The notes: generated from the letters alone by a model not told the origin. 64,000 bases of DNA from Paenibacillus sacheonensis (GCF_009909195.1 NZ_JAAAMU010000002.1:310001-374000); one strand, 5' to 3'; shown: positions 7,566-16,563, counted from the first letter of the stretch. Numbers and translations are program-made.

Positions 7566-7853
7566 TTACAATTTGCCCTTCAGATCCATCAGATATTTGA
7601 CGACGACACCGAAAGCGCCAATGTAGTAAGCTGTTTCCATAATCCAGTCGGTTTTGTCGAAGACGGTCATGCCGGCAAGCAGGAACAACGGGAATACGAG
7701 CATCAGGAGATCCGTGAGATACTTCGTAATCAAGTCGCTCGAAAACGTGCTGTTTTTAAGCGATTGATAGAGACCGAGCAGGAAATTGAGCCCCATGGCT
7801 CCGAGCACGACCCACATCGAATACAGCATCCAATCCGTAAGTGCGAATGTCAT
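7566..7853 (-). CDS. Small three-helix membrane protein (paralogue of the 50328 gene)
   Basis: A 95-residue hydrophobic protein with three predicted membrane helices at about residues 8-30, 45-63 and 72-90, ending in a short basic tail. I do not recognise a named family. It is clearly related to the 101-residue product at 50328: both begin with a DW..Y.MW segment, have FS/FN--L--YL-D in the first loop and end with YYIG/YFIG then KY--D. The start is supported by GGGGAGGTGA eight bases before the ATG. The gene has its own terminator and no operon partner. Function is unknown; the size and three-helix layout are holin-like, but no lysis genes are near. Confidence 0.8.
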   Translation of the reverse strand: MTFALTDWMLYSMWVVLGAMGLNFLLGLYQSLKNSTFSSDLITKYLTDLLMLVFPLFLLAGMTVFDKTDWIMETAYYIGAFGVVVKYLMDLKGKL

Positions 7854-8120
7854 TTGAAATCACCTCCCCGCCGGGAAGAGTAATTGCATACGGTATCATA
7901 TGCCGAAGGCTTTCAGGTTGTACTGGGACAACGCTGATTTTGTCGAAAACGGGAAATCGAGGAGCGGTCCGGACAAGTATAACGGGTGTAACGGTTATGG
8001 CGGGTATTAAGGCGTAGGGGTCGGTACCCGGTATAACGGCGCCGTCTCGGGAAAATCCTAGATGGATTGAACGGGGAGCGTGTATGATAGATAAGAAAGC
8101 TGACGAAAAGGAGCGGGGAC

Positions 8121-9218
8121 ATGAACGAGAGCAAGACATTGCAGCAGGCCTTCAACGAATCGGTTTATCCCGTCGGCGGTCACGGGAAACGCAGCGTGAA
8201 CGTGCTGTTGGAAGCATTCGAGGGGATTAACGGAGATACGGAAAGCGATATATACGGAAACGGACCGCTGATCGAAGAATTCCAGACGGAAATGGCGAGC
8301 TATCTGGGCAAGCCGTCGGCGGTATTCTTCCCGAGCGGAACGATGGCGCAGCAGATCGCGCTGCGGATCTGGAGCGATCGGAGCGGGAAGACCAAGGTCG
8401 CGTACCATCCGCTCTGCCACTTGGAAATTCACGAACAGAACGGCTTGCGCGAGCTGCACCGGCTGGAACCGGTTCTGCTGGCGGACAAGTCCAGGCTCAT
8501 TACGCTGCAGGACGTGGAGGCGATGCCGGACGGTATCTCGTGCCTGCTGCTGGAGCTGCCGCAGCGCGAGATCGGGGGCCAGCTTCCGGATTACGGCGAA
8601 CTTGAAGCGATTGCGGCATATTGCCGCAGCAAAGGAATCAAGCTGCATCTGGACGGGGCCCGGCTCTTTGAAGTGCTGCCCTATTACGGCAAGAGCGCGG
8701 CGGAGGTCTGCGCGTTCTTCGACAGCGTCTACGTCTCGTTCTATAAGGGAATCGGCGGCATCGCGGGCGCGATTCTGGCCGGCGATACGGATTTCACGGA
8801 TGAATCGAAAATATGGAAGAGACGGCACGGCGGCGATCTGATCGGCCTATATCCGTACATTATTCCGGCGGCGCATTACTTCCGGCAGCGGCTGCCGAAG
8901 ATGGAACAATATTACGAAGACGCCATCCGGCTCGCCGCGATGTATAACGGCTGCACGGGCGCGGCGACGAGACCCGCCGTGCCGGTATCGAATATGTTCC
9001 ACGTCCATTTGGACGTTTCCAAAGAAACGGCGGAATCCGCGATACGCGGGATTATCCGGGAGACGGGCGTCGGCTTGACGCATAATATCAATGCCGTGTC
9101 GGAGCAGAGCTGCAGTTACGAGATCAGCCTCGGCGACCGATACCGGCTCGTCCCGGAAGACAAGCTGCGCGAAGCGTTTCGACTTCTGGACGACGAGCTG
9201 CGCAAGGCCAAGGAATAG
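8121..9218 (+). CDS. Threonine aldolase / beta-eliminating lyase family PLP enzyme
   Basis: A 365-residue fold-type I PLP enzyme of the low-specificity threonine aldolase family, which cleaves L-threonine or allo-threonine to glycine and acetaldehyde. Motifs include SDIYGNGP near residue 45, FFPSGTMAQQIA at the cofactor-phosphate site, LHLDGARLFE containing the PLP-binding Asp, and SFYKGIGG with the Schiff-base lysine at residue 209. Some members act on other beta-hydroxy amino acids, so substrate is uncertain. The ATG follows AAAAGGAGCGGGGAC. A terminator at 9280 ends the transcript. Confidence 0.88.
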   Translation: MNESKTLQQAFNESVYPVGGHGKRSVNVLLEAFEGINGDTESDIYGNGPLIEEFQTEMASYLGKPSAVFFPSGTMAQQIALRIWSDRSGKTKVAYHPLCHLEIHEQNGLRELHRLEPVLLADKSRLITLQDVEAMPDGISCLLLELPQREIGGQLPDYGELEAIAAYCRSKGIKLHLDGARLFEVLPYYGKSAAEVCAFFDSVYVSFYKGIGGIAGAILAGDTDFTDESKIWKRRHGGDLIGLYPYIIPAAHYFRQRLPKMEQYYEDAIRLAAMYNGCTGAATRPAVPVSNMFHVHLDVSKETAESAIRGIIRETGVGLTHNINAVSEQSCSYEISLGDRYRLVPEDKLREAFRLLDDELRKAKE

Positions 9219-9279
9219 CGAACGACGCTGTTGAGGCAAGCTGAGCACCCTTGTAAAAACCGCGGTTTCTCTACAAACC

Positions 9280-9307
9280 GAGCAGTCCGGCGCGGACTGC
9301 TCTTTTT
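9280..9307 (+). terminator. Terminator after the threonine aldolase gene
   Basis: GAGCAGTCCG and CGGACTGCTC flank a GCG loop and are followed by TTTTT. Confidence 0.88.
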
Positions 9308-9420
9308 GCTGTTCCGTTCTCGCCGCGCTATGCCCGCCTGCCACCTTGGCTCCGCCTGCGACCTGCTGCGTTCCGCCTGTGCTTCGGCAGCGGCAAAGCT
9401 TGCGACATGGTCGGAACAGC

Positions 9421-9450
9421 GCATAAAGATCAACCGCGATTGGCAAAATA
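9421..9450 (+). promoter_or_regulatory. Candidate sigma-G promoter of the first gerA-type operon
   Basis: GCATAA (9421-9426) and CAAAATA (9444-9450) are 17 bp apart, 35 bp before the first gene. This resembles the forespore sigma-G pattern expected for germinant receptors; the -10 is imperfect. Confidence 0.4.
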
Positions 9451-9484
9451 AACTATCCGAGCTAGAAAAAGGAGGGGATGCGAA

Positions 9485-11041
9485 ATGACCATGATCCGCC
9501 GATTTCTCAAGCTGATGGGCGCGGGCGGCCAAGCTTCCAGCCGAAAGGCGAAGGGCGGCGCAGTGGACCGGCACGCTCCTCTGTCGACCAGCCTCGAACG
9601 CAATCTGGCCGATCTGAAGCGCATCTTCACCGAAGCTCCCGATCTCGTCATTCGTACCTTTCCTTATAAGCAGACGGGTCGCCGCGCGGCGCTGGCGTAC
9701 TTGAACGGTCTATCGGACAAAAATTCGATCAACAACAATATCCTGCATGAATTAATGCAGGTGGACGAAGAGGAAGGGACGCCGGGCATACTTCCCGTGT
9801 CGATCGGCAAAGTGGAGACGTGCACGAGCTGGACGCAGCTGGAGTATGCCGTTTTGAACGGGCAAAGCCTGCTGTTGATCGACGGCGCGGACCGCGTCTT
9901 CGCCTTGGCGACGCAAGGCTGGCCGCAGCGCGCCATCGCCGATTCGCAGATCGAAGCCTCCCTGAAGGGCGCCCACCAAGCCTTCGTCGAGACGAGCGAA
10001 TCCAACATCGCGCTGATTCGCCGTCTGCTCGGCACCAGCGAATTGAAAATCAAAGAAATGATCGTCGGCAACCGGGTGCCCTGCAAAGTATCGATCATGT
10101 ACATGGAGGACTTGACGGAGCCGGAGTTCATAAGCACGATGTCCCAGCGCATCGCGAAGCTCGACACGGATTGCATCCTGAATACGGGCGAATTGGCGGA
10201 GATGCTCGAGGATCAGCCCTTTTCCCTGCTGCCGCAGCTCATCACGACGGAGCGGCCCGACACCGCGGCTTCCCAGATTCTCCAGGGCCGGATCTGCGTC
10301 GTGGTCGACCGTTCCTCCAGCGTGTTGATCGCGCCCGTCAACTTCGTCGCTTTCTTCCACGGCATCGACGACTACAGCACGCGCTGGCCGATCGCAAGCT
10401 TCATGCGGCTGCTGCGCTTCTTCGCCTGCTTCGTTGCCATATTTCTGCCCGGCATTTATATCGCCTGCATCTCGTTCAATTACGAGGTCATCCCGCTCGA
10501 TCTCATCCTGTCCATCGGCCAATTCCGCGCCGCCGTGCCGTTCCCGCCGTTTATCGAGGCGCTGATCATGGAAATCACGCTTGAGATGCTGCGCGAAGCC
10601 GGCGTTCGGCTGCCCGCGCCAGTGGCGCAAACCGTCGGCATCGTCGGCGGCATCGTCATCGGCCAAGCGGCTGTGCAGGCCGGCATCGTCAGCAACCTGA
10701 TGGTCGTCGTCGTCGCCTCGACGGCGGTCGCTTCGTTCATCATTCCGAACTACGACATGGCGGCCGCGATCCGGCTTATGAGGTTTCCGATCATGATCAT
10801 GGCGTCGCTGTTCGGCATCATCGGCATTATTTCCTGCTTCATGGTTCTCCTTGCCCGCCTAATTAGCTTGCGCTCGCTCGGAGAGTCGTACGGCGTACCG
10901 ATCGCGCCGCTGCGAATACGGGATTGGAAGGACGTGTTCCTTCGGCTGCCTCTATGGACGATGGTCAAGCGCCCATCGAGCGTCCGTTCGCTGCAGAAGC
11001 GAAGAATGGGCTCGAGCGAACACGGAGGCGAAGAGGGATGA
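9485..11041 (+). CDS. GerA-family germinant receptor subunit A
   Basis: A 518-residue spore germination protein of the GerA/GerXA family, a subunit of an inner-spore-membrane receptor that responds to nutrients. The N-terminal half (about 1-300) is soluble and carries the family segment NPL-type DLVIRTFPYK and LLGTSELKIKEM...NRVPCKVSIMY. The C-terminal half has about five membrane helices, including the conserved FPPFIEALIMEITLEMLREAG and VGGIVIGQAAVQAGI. It is the first gene of an A-B-C operon with ATGA overlaps. AAGGAGGGG precedes the ATG at 9485. The germinant cannot be deduced. Confidence 0.93.
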   Translation: MTMIRRFLKLMGAGGQASSRKAKGGAVDRHAPLSTSLERNLADLKRIFTEAPDLVIRTFPYKQTGRRAALAYLNGLSDKNSINNNILHELMQVDEEEGTPGILPVSIGKVETCTSWTQLEYAVLNGQSLLLIDGADRVFALATQGWPQRAIADSQIEASLKGAHQAFVETSESNIALIRRLLGTSELKIKEMIVGNRVPCKVSIMYMEDLTEPEFISTMSQRIAKLDTDCILNTGELAEMLEDQPFSLLPQLITTERPDTAASQILQGRICVVVDRSSSVLIAPVNFVAFFHGIDDYSTRWPIASFMRLLRFFACFVAIFLPGIYIACISFNYEVIPLDLILSIGQFRAAVPFPPFIEALIMEITLEMLREAGVRLPAPVAQTVGIVGGIVIGQAAVQAGIVSNLMVVVVASTAVASFIIPNYDMAAAIRLMRFPIMIMASLFGIIGIISCFMVLLARLISLRSLGESYGVPIAPLRIRDWKDVFLRLPLWTMVKRPSSVRSLQKRRMGSSEHGGEEG

Positions 11042-12153
11042 GCATCGACAGATGGAACCCGGCAAGCAAGCAGAATTCGATCACGACGCTGCAGTTCATC
11101 CTCACGATCCACAGCATGCAGCTGGGCGTGGCGGCCTTGTCCATGCCAGGAGACCTGGCGCGCATCAGCGGCACGGACGGCTGGATTGCCTTGTTCTTCG
11201 GCTGGATGTTCTCCTCCGCGGCGAGCCTGATTATCGTTCAGATCATGAAAGCCTATCCGTCGGGCACGATTATCGAGCTGATGGCTCATTTCTTCGGCAA
11301 ATGGACCGGCAAACTGACGGCGCTGCTGTTCGGCGTCTACATGAGCATTTTCGCTTATTTGATTCTCGACCGGATGGCCCTTCTTATTCAGAGCTGGATC
11401 ATGCAGCAATCCAAAACGTATATCCTCATGCTGCTTTTCTTCGTGCCCGCTTATACGATCGTCATCGGCGGCGTTCGCGCGATCGGACGGTATTGCGAGA
11501 TCGTCGTGCTCCTGTCCCTGTGGATGCTGGGCGCGATGCTGTTTCTGCTCAAGGAAGGCAACTGGCTGCATTTGCTGCCGGTCCTGAAGGAAGGCTGGAT
11601 GCCGGTCATCCGGACGATCAACACGACGATCATTTCGTTTCTCGGTTTCGAGTCGGTGTTTTTTCTTTATCCGCATTTGGATAACAAGAAGAATGCTTCG
11701 TGGGGCGTATTGGCGGCCAATACGTATACGCTGCTCATCTATTTGTTTCTGACGCTCATCTGTTTCCTCGTATACAGTCCCGACCAAATATCCGAATACA
11801 ACGAAGCGCTGCTGACCGTCGTCAAAATCATCGAATTTCGCTTCATGGAACGATTCGACATCATTATGCTGGCCTGTTATTTGCTCGTCATCTCCAAGAC
11901 GTGGGTGCCAGCGCTCTATTTCGGCGCGTTTAGCGTGAAGCGGCTGCTGATCGTCGGCAAACCAAAGCGTTATGCGTGGCTGTTCCTGGCCGTTATGTTC
12001 GCGATCACGTACGTGTGGGACCCGGATTGGAACGAAAGCCAAAACGCCATGAAATGGTTCAGTCGCTTGGGTCTTGCGGTCGCCTACGTTATGCCCGTGC
12101 TGTTATGGGGCGTCTTATCCATCCTGCTTCGGTTCAAGAGGTGGCAGACATGA
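11038..12153 (+). CDS. GerB-family germinant receptor subunit B (transporter-like)
   Basis: A 371-residue integral membrane protein of the spore germination permease family (APC fold), with about ten helices. It is the probable germinant-binding subunit of the receptor. The ATG at 11038 overlaps the stop codon of subunit A (ATGA), implying translational coupling. The N-terminal segment QLGVAALSMPGDLARISGTDGWIA is family-typical and sits at the first, unwound helix of the APC fold. The in-frame codons upstream of 11038 lie inside the A gene and are not used. Confidence 0.92.
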   Translation: MSIDRWNPASKQNSITTLQFILTIHSMQLGVAALSMPGDLARISGTDGWIALFFGWMFSSAASLIIVQIMKAYPSGTIIELMAHFFGKWTGKLTALLFGVYMSIFAYLILDRMALLIQSWIMQQSKTYILMLLFFVPAYTIVIGGVRAIGRYCEIVVLLSLWMLGAMLFLLKEGNWLHLLPVLKEGWMPVIRTINTTIISFLGFESVFFLYPHLDNKKNASWGVLAANTYTLLIYLFLTLICFLVYSPDQISEYNEALLTVVKIIEFRFMERFDIIMLACYLLVISKTWVPALYFGAFSVKRLLIVGKPKRYAWLFLAVMFAITYVWDPDWNESQNAMKWFSRLGLAVAYVMPVLLWGVLSILLRFKRWQT

Positions 12154-13274
12154 GAAGGGCGCTCTCATTGCTCCTAGCCGCGGCGCTGCTGACGACGATT
12201 TCCGGGTGCAGGGACCGCGTCGATCTGGAGAACGTCACGCTCATGCTTATGATGGGTCTCGATCTGGACGAGAATAATAAATTGGTCATTTATGCTTCCA
12301 GCCCGGTCTTCAGCAAAGAGGCGAAGGAGAAGAACGAAGTCACGCAGGTGAACGCGGAGACGCTGCGGGATTCGAGAGGCAAGCTGGAAGCCCGCGTCTC
12401 CGCGCTGATCAGCACGGGCAAGCTGCAAAATATTCTCGTCGGAAAGAAACTGCTGCAGCATCCGGGATGGATCAAGCTGCTCGATCTCTTCTACCGCGAC
12501 TCGAAGACGCGCATCAATGCGAGGCTGATCGCCGTCGACGGTCCCGTCGGGGAGATCATGTACTTTGCCCCGGCGAACAAACGCAGGCTGTCGCTTCACA
12601 TCGCGAAGCTGGTCGATACGGCGAACGAGCGGAACTTGGTCGAGAAGGCGACCCTCTTCGAATTCAACCGCCAGCTGCTGGAGCGCGGGAAGATGCCCAT
12701 AATCACCGGTCTTCGCAAGACGAAGCGGGAAGTCGTCGCCGACGAGAGCATCCTGCTGGACAACAGCGGCATGTACGTCGGTTCGCTGGACTTGGAGGAG
12801 AACGAGATACTGCAAATTTTGCAGGACGACCAGATTTCAGATCTGTCGCTGACCTTTCTGCTGCCGGAACAAGGTGCCAATAAGGACAAAGCCCTGAACT
12901 TAGGCGCGCTCAGCTGCTATGTCGTTGACGTGAAACGGAAGGTTCGTACCGGATATTCCGATGGGCGATTCCGTTTCGATCTCGATTTCCGCCTGCCGAT
13001 CCGCTTGACGGAGCGACTGTTTTCGTTCGACGTGCAGAAGGATACCGCTCAGTTGGAGAAGCAGATCGACAAGCAGCTGCAGGCGCAGATGAAAGCGGTC
13101 GTCGACAAGCTGCAGAAGCATGCCGTGGATCCGATCGGACTTGGGCTGTTCGCGCGCGCTTACCGGTACCGGGACTGGAAGAAGGTTCAGGATCAGTGGG
13201 GGGAAGCGTTCAAGAACGCCGATATTCGCATCCGCGTCCGTACCGAGATCATCGATATGGGCGAGATCCGTTGA
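12150..13274 (+). CDS. GerC-family germinant receptor lipoprotein subunit C
   Basis: A 374-residue lipoprotein. A signal peptide ends in the lipobox ISGC, with the lipidated Cys at residue 20, so it would be tethered to the outer face of the spore inner membrane. The remainder matches the GerC/Spore_GerAC fold (RDRVDLENVTLMLMMGLDLDEN at the start; the C-terminal DPIGLGLFARAYRYRDWKK segment). The ATG at 12150 overlaps the stop of subunit B. It closes the operon and is followed by a terminator at 13288. Confidence 0.93.
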   Translation: MRRALSLLLAAALLTTISGCRDRVDLENVTLMLMMGLDLDENNKLVIYASSPVFSKEAKEKNEVTQVNAETLRDSRGKLEARVSALISTGKLQNILVGKKLLQHPGWIKLLDLFYRDSKTRINARLIAVDGPVGEIMYFAPANKRRLSLHIAKLVDTANERNLVEKATLFEFNRQLLERGKMPIITGLRKTKREVVADESILLDNSGMYVGSLDLEENEILQILQDDQISDLSLTFLLPEQGANKDKALNLGALSCYVVDVKRKVRTGYSDGRFRFDLDFRLPIRLTERLFSFDVQKDTAQLEKQIDKQLQAQMKAVVDKLQKHAVDPIGLGLFARAYRYRDWKKVQDQWGEAFKNADIRIRVRTEIIDMGEIR

Positions 13275-13287
13275 GGCAAAGTTGTAG

Positions 13288-13328
13288 AGAAACCTGTGGT
13301 TTTTTAAAACTTCAGGTTTCTATTTTTC
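13288..13328 (+). terminator. Terminator of the first gerA-type operon
   Basis: AGAAACCTG and CAGGTTTCT enclose a T- and A-rich loop, followed by ATTTTT. Confidence 0.75.
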
Positions 13329-13432
13329 GTTTCAGGTTCAATTGAAGGCAACGCATATGACGGAGGCAGGGGCTTCAGCAGGAGCGCAGGCTGCCGATCG
13401 TTCAACGTGAGTTTGGGCTGAATCCTAACTTT

Positions 13433-13615
13433 TAACGGTTGTCAGCGCTGCTAATCCCCCAAAAACCCGACTTATTAAACCCTAACGGTTCTGACAGACG
13501 TTATTTGGCGTATAGAGGCTGATTTGCAATGTGAAATTGCGAAATAGGCCTCCTGGCAGCCATTAGCGATATAAAGCGGGCATTTTGAGCCGATTAGCCA
13601 TCCGTGCAACCGTTA
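13433..13615. repeat. Three copies of a TAACGGTT-N-GCTAAT intergenic repeat
   Basis: TAACGGTT then GCTAAT occurs at 13433-13455, with a TAACGGTT...CGTTAT variant at 13483-13504 and an inverted copy at 13593-13615. Each unit is 22-23 bases. The half sites are near-palindromic, so each unit can fold. The gap between genes here is 613 bases and contains no convincing open frame. This looks like a dispersed intergenic repeat family; only a genome comparison could confirm it. Confidence 0.55.
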
Positions 13616-13762
13616 GCCGCAGGGTGCTTAGGTTCAGGGTCATTTTCGCAAGCTGCGTTTTCTACGCTTGTCGGGCGATGGAGTCGAGGGACGATAATAC
13701 CTTGCATCGGCGATCTGCAGTCCTGTAGAGTTCCTTCGTTTTTGATTTTCTCGACTTTCTGA

Positions 13763-13785
13763 GGCAGCCTTCGGGCTGCCTTTTT
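13763..13785 (+). terminator. Orphan terminator, no gene upstream
   Basis: GGCAGCC and GGCTGCC flank a TTCG tetraloop and are followed by TTTTT. The nearest upstream gene already has its own terminator 430 bases earlier, and the next promoter starts after this hairpin. It may end an unannotated small RNA from about 13620 or act as a back-up. Confidence 0.8.
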
Positions 13786-13824
13786 CGCCGCTGCCGATCC
13801 ATGGCGCATTTCCGCAGATTGACG

Positions 13825-13853
13825 TTGAGTTGTGCCTGCCTTGACGCTATAAT
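13825..13853 (+). promoter_or_regulatory. Sigma-A promoter of the ABC-F gene
   Basis: TTGAGT (13825-13830) and TATAAT (13848-13853) are separated by 17 bp, leaving a leader of about 28 bases, too short for an attenuator. Confidence 0.72.
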
Positions 13854-13887
13854 ATAACGAGTAAATTCTAACAGAAAAGGTGTACTC

Positions 13888-15444
13888 ATGAGCATATTAA
13901 ACGTAGAGCGACTCAGCCACGGCTTCGGCGACCGTGCGATATTCAACGACGTATCCTTCCGTCTGCTGAAGGGCGAGCATATCGGATTGATCGGCGCGAA
14001 CGGCGAGGGCAAATCCACCTTCATGAACATCATTACGGGAAAACTGCAGCCGGACGACGGCAAGGTAGAATGGTCGAAGCGCATGCGCGTCGGTTATTTG
14101 GACCAGCATGCGGTGCTGCAGCGCGGCATGACGATTCGCGACGTGCTGAAGGGCGCGTTCCAATATTTGTTCGACATGGAGCAAGAGATGAACGACATGT
14201 ACGGCCGCATGGGCGAAGTGACGCCGGAAGAGCTGGAGCAGATGCTGGAGGACGTCGGTACGATCCAGGACACGCTGACGAACCAGGACTTTTACATGAT
14301 CGACGCCAAGATCGAAGAGACCGCGCGCGGCCTCGGCTTGACGGACATCGGCCTGGATAAGGACGTGACGGATCTGAGCGGCGGTCAGCGGACGAAGGTC
14401 CTGCTGGCGAAGCTGCTGCTCGAGAAGCCGGACATTCTGCTCCTCGACGAGCCGACCAACTATCTCGACGAGACGCACATCACCTGGTTGAAGCGTTACC
14501 TGCAGGAATACGAGAATGCGTTCATCTTGATCTCCCACGACATTCCGTTCCTGAACAGCGTCATCAACTTGATTTATCATATGGAAAATCAAGAATTGAA
14601 CCGCTACGTCGGCGATTACGAGCATTTCCAACAGGTGTACGAGATGAAGAAGCAGCAGCTGGAATCGGCATTCAAACGCCAGCAGCAGGAGATCGCCGAC
14701 CTGAAGGATTTCGTCGCGCGGAACAAGGCGAGCGTCGCCACGAGAAACATGGCGATGTCCCGTCAGAAGAAGCTCGACAAGATGGACGTCATCGAGCTTG
14801 CGAAGGAGAAACCGAAGCCGCAGTTCAGCTTCAAGGAAGGCCGGACGTCCGGCAAGCTGATCTTCGAAACGAACCAGCTGGTCATCGGCTATGAAGAGCC
14901 GCTGTCGAGACCGCTCGATCTGCGCATGGAACGCGGACAGAAGATCGCGCTCGTCGGTGCCAACGGCATCGGGAAAACGACGCTGCTGCGCAGCATCCTC
15001 GGCGAGATCCAAGCGATCTCCGGAACGGTTCAGCGCGGCGAGCATCAGCAAGTAGGCTACTTCGAGCAGGAAGTGAAGGACGCCAACTATAACACCTGCA
15101 TCGAGGAAGTCTGGAAGGAATTCCCGTCCTTCACGCAGTTCGAGGTGCGTGCCGCGCTCGCGAGATGCGGTTTGACGACGAAGCATATCGAGAGCAAAAT
15201 CGCCGTATTAAGCGGCGGCGAGAAAGCGAAAGTCCGCTTGTGCAAGCTGATCAACCGCGAGTCGAACCTGCTCGTATTCGATGAGCCGACCAATCACTTG
15301 GACGTCGACGCGAAGGAAGAGCTGAAGCGCGCGCTGCAGGCGTACAAGGGCAGCATTCTGCTGATTTCCCATGAGCCTGAATTTTACCGCGATGTCGTGA
15401 CCGAGACGTGGAACTGCGAATCGTGGACGACGAAAGTATTTTAA
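13888..15444 (+). CDS. ABC-F ATPase (YfmM-like)
   Basis: A 518-residue soluble protein with two ABC ATPase domains and no membrane segment, the ABC-F architecture that acts on ribosomes. Domain 1 has Walker A GANGEGKST near residue 38, LSGGQ near 165 and Walker B LLLLDEPTN near 188. A charged linker follows at about 245-310. Domain 2 has GANGIGKTT near 355, LSGGE and LLVFDEPTNH near 460. Length and the opening SHGFGDRAIF match the B. subtilis YfmM group from memory. Some ABC-F proteins give antibiotic resistance by target protection; this group looks more like a housekeeping translation factor. Confidence 0.88.
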   Translation: MSILNVERLSHGFGDRAIFNDVSFRLLKGEHIGLIGANGEGKSTFMNIITGKLQPDDGKVEWSKRMRVGYLDQHAVLQRGMTIRDVLKGAFQYLFDMEQEMNDMYGRMGEVTPEELEQMLEDVGTIQDTLTNQDFYMIDAKIEETARGLGLTDIGLDKDVTDLSGGQRTKVLLAKLLLEKPDILLLDEPTNYLDETHITWLKRYLQEYENAFILISHDIPFLNSVINLIYHMENQELNRYVGDYEHFQQVYEMKKQQLESAFKRQQQEIADLKDFVARNKASVATRNMAMSRQKKLDKMDVIELAKEKPKPQFSFKEGRTSGKLIFETNQLVIGYEEPLSRPLDLRMERGQKIALVGANGIGKTTLLRSILGEIQAISGTVQRGEHQQVGYFEQEVKDANYNTCIEEVWKEFPSFTQFEVRAALARCGLTTKHIESKIAVLSGGEKAKVRLCKLINRESNLLVFDEPTNHLDVDAKEELKRALQAYKGSILLISHEPEFYRDVVTETWNCESWTTKVF

Positions 15445-15475
15445 CGAACGTAGTTTAAGGCATAAGGTTCGAACG

Positions 15476-15525
15476 AAAAAGCTGCCAAGCAGAGAGAGGG
15501 CGACGCCCTTCTGTTTGGCAGCTTT
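15476..15525. terminator. Bidirectional terminator between ABC-F and AraC genes
   Basis: AAAGCTGCCAA and TTTGGCAGCTTT form the base of a long stem with an inner GGGCG/CGCCC stem. It separates convergent genes and has an A-run on the left and a T-run on the right. Confidence 0.8.
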
Positions 15526-15552
15526 GCTGCGTTATGGCGCCGAATCGAACGT

Positions 15553-16410
15553 TCAGCGCCGCGCTCGGCGATAGGCCGAGGGCGTGCAGCCCGCGAGCTG
15601 CTTGAACACGCGGTTAAAGCTCTTCAGATCCTTATAGCCGGCCAGCTCGGCGATATCCGCGACGCTTCGGCCGGTCGTCTCGAGCAGCATGCAGCCGTGG
15701 CTGATCCGCATATGCTGCACGTATTCGAGGAACGTCCGACCCGTGGCCTGCTTGAACAGACGGCGGAAATGACGAGGGCTGACGCCCGCCGCTTCGGCAG
15801 CTTGCTCGAGCGATAAGCCGCTCTCGGTACAGTGCTGATCGAGCCAGCTTATGGCCGTCTGCATCTGGCTGCCGGCGGATTCCGAGCTCGGAACGGAGCC
15901 GGGCTTCCGGTCGAACAGCTTGACGTGAAGCAGCATCACCCAGGCGGTAAGGGCCGTTCGGCAGCCGGGCAGCCGCGCATGATATTCCTGGTACATGCTG
16001 CGGAAGAGGCCGCCGATCTCTTCGGCCCGATCCTCGAAAGCGAACCAGGCTTTCGAAGCGCCCTCGTCGGACGCGCTCGGAACAGAGAAACCGTGTACCG
16101 TTTGCAGCTGTTTCAAGTAATTCGCGTCGACGTCGCAATTGTAGATGACCAGCTTCGGCGCGGGCGGCTGGCCGGACGGCCGGAAGATATGGGAGGTACC
16201 GACGGGCAGATAGAAGACGTCGCCGCGTTTCACGCGCACCAGTTCGTCCTCGATATAATGAAAGCCGGTGCCCTCCTCCACGTAGATGATCTCCACGAAG
16301 TCATGCGTATGCTGCTCGAAATAGAAGCCCTCCTCCGATCTGGCGACATAGATCGGGAGCTTGTCGGTATAGAGCATTTTGCCTTCCAGCATGCGCCTTG
16401 TTTGCCTCAC
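15553..16410 (-). CDS. AraC-family transcriptional regulator with cupin sensor domain
   Basis: A 285-residue regulator. An N-terminal cupin-like sensor domain (about 20-110: HTHDFVEIIYVEEGTG, then GDVFYLPVGTSHIF) is followed by two C-terminal helix-turn-helix motifs (LSLEQAAEAAGVSPRHFRRLF and SVADIAELAGYKDLKSFNRVFK). The frame stays open far upstream, but a GTG at 16410 follows AAGGAGGAG and places the cupin near the N-terminus, so that start is used. It is divergent from the GH78-like gene with 153 bp between them, the usual arrangement for a sugar-responsive AraC activator and its target. Confidence 0.87.
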   Translation of the reverse strand: MRQTRRMLEGKMLYTDKLPIYVARSEEGFYFEQHTHDFVEIIYVEEGTGFHYIEDELVRVKRGDVFYLPVGTSHIFRPSGQPPAPKLVIYNCDVDANYLKQLQTVHGFSVPSASDEGASKAWFAFEDRAEEIGGLFRSMYQEYHARLPGCRTALTAWVMLLHVKLFDRKPGSVPSSESAGSQMQTAISWLDQHCTESGLSLEQAAEAAGVSPRHFRRLFKQATGRTFLEYVQHMRISHGCMLLETTGRSVADIAELAGYKDLKSFNRVFKQLAGCTPSAYRRARR

Positions 16411-16563
16411 GGACTGCTTCTCCTCCTTCGGGGCCGTTGTCCGGAATCCCCCTTGATTTTGTCCGGAACAGCCCCATTCGTTGACGGTTACCTTCAGTAT
16501 AATGGTCCCATAACAGAAGTAAAGCCGATGGATCGACATTCGGAAAAGGGAGTGGACCGAAGC

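Noticed and set aside
6813-7883. 356-codon plus-strand frame across tdk and the small membrane gene
   Set aside because: Overlaps two well-supported minus-strand genes and a terminator; no recognisable domain.
15832-16563. Plus-strand extension of the GH78-like gene over the AraC gene
   Set aside because: Antisense to a clear AraC regulator; no RBS; the rhamnosidase N-terminal domain begins near 16564.
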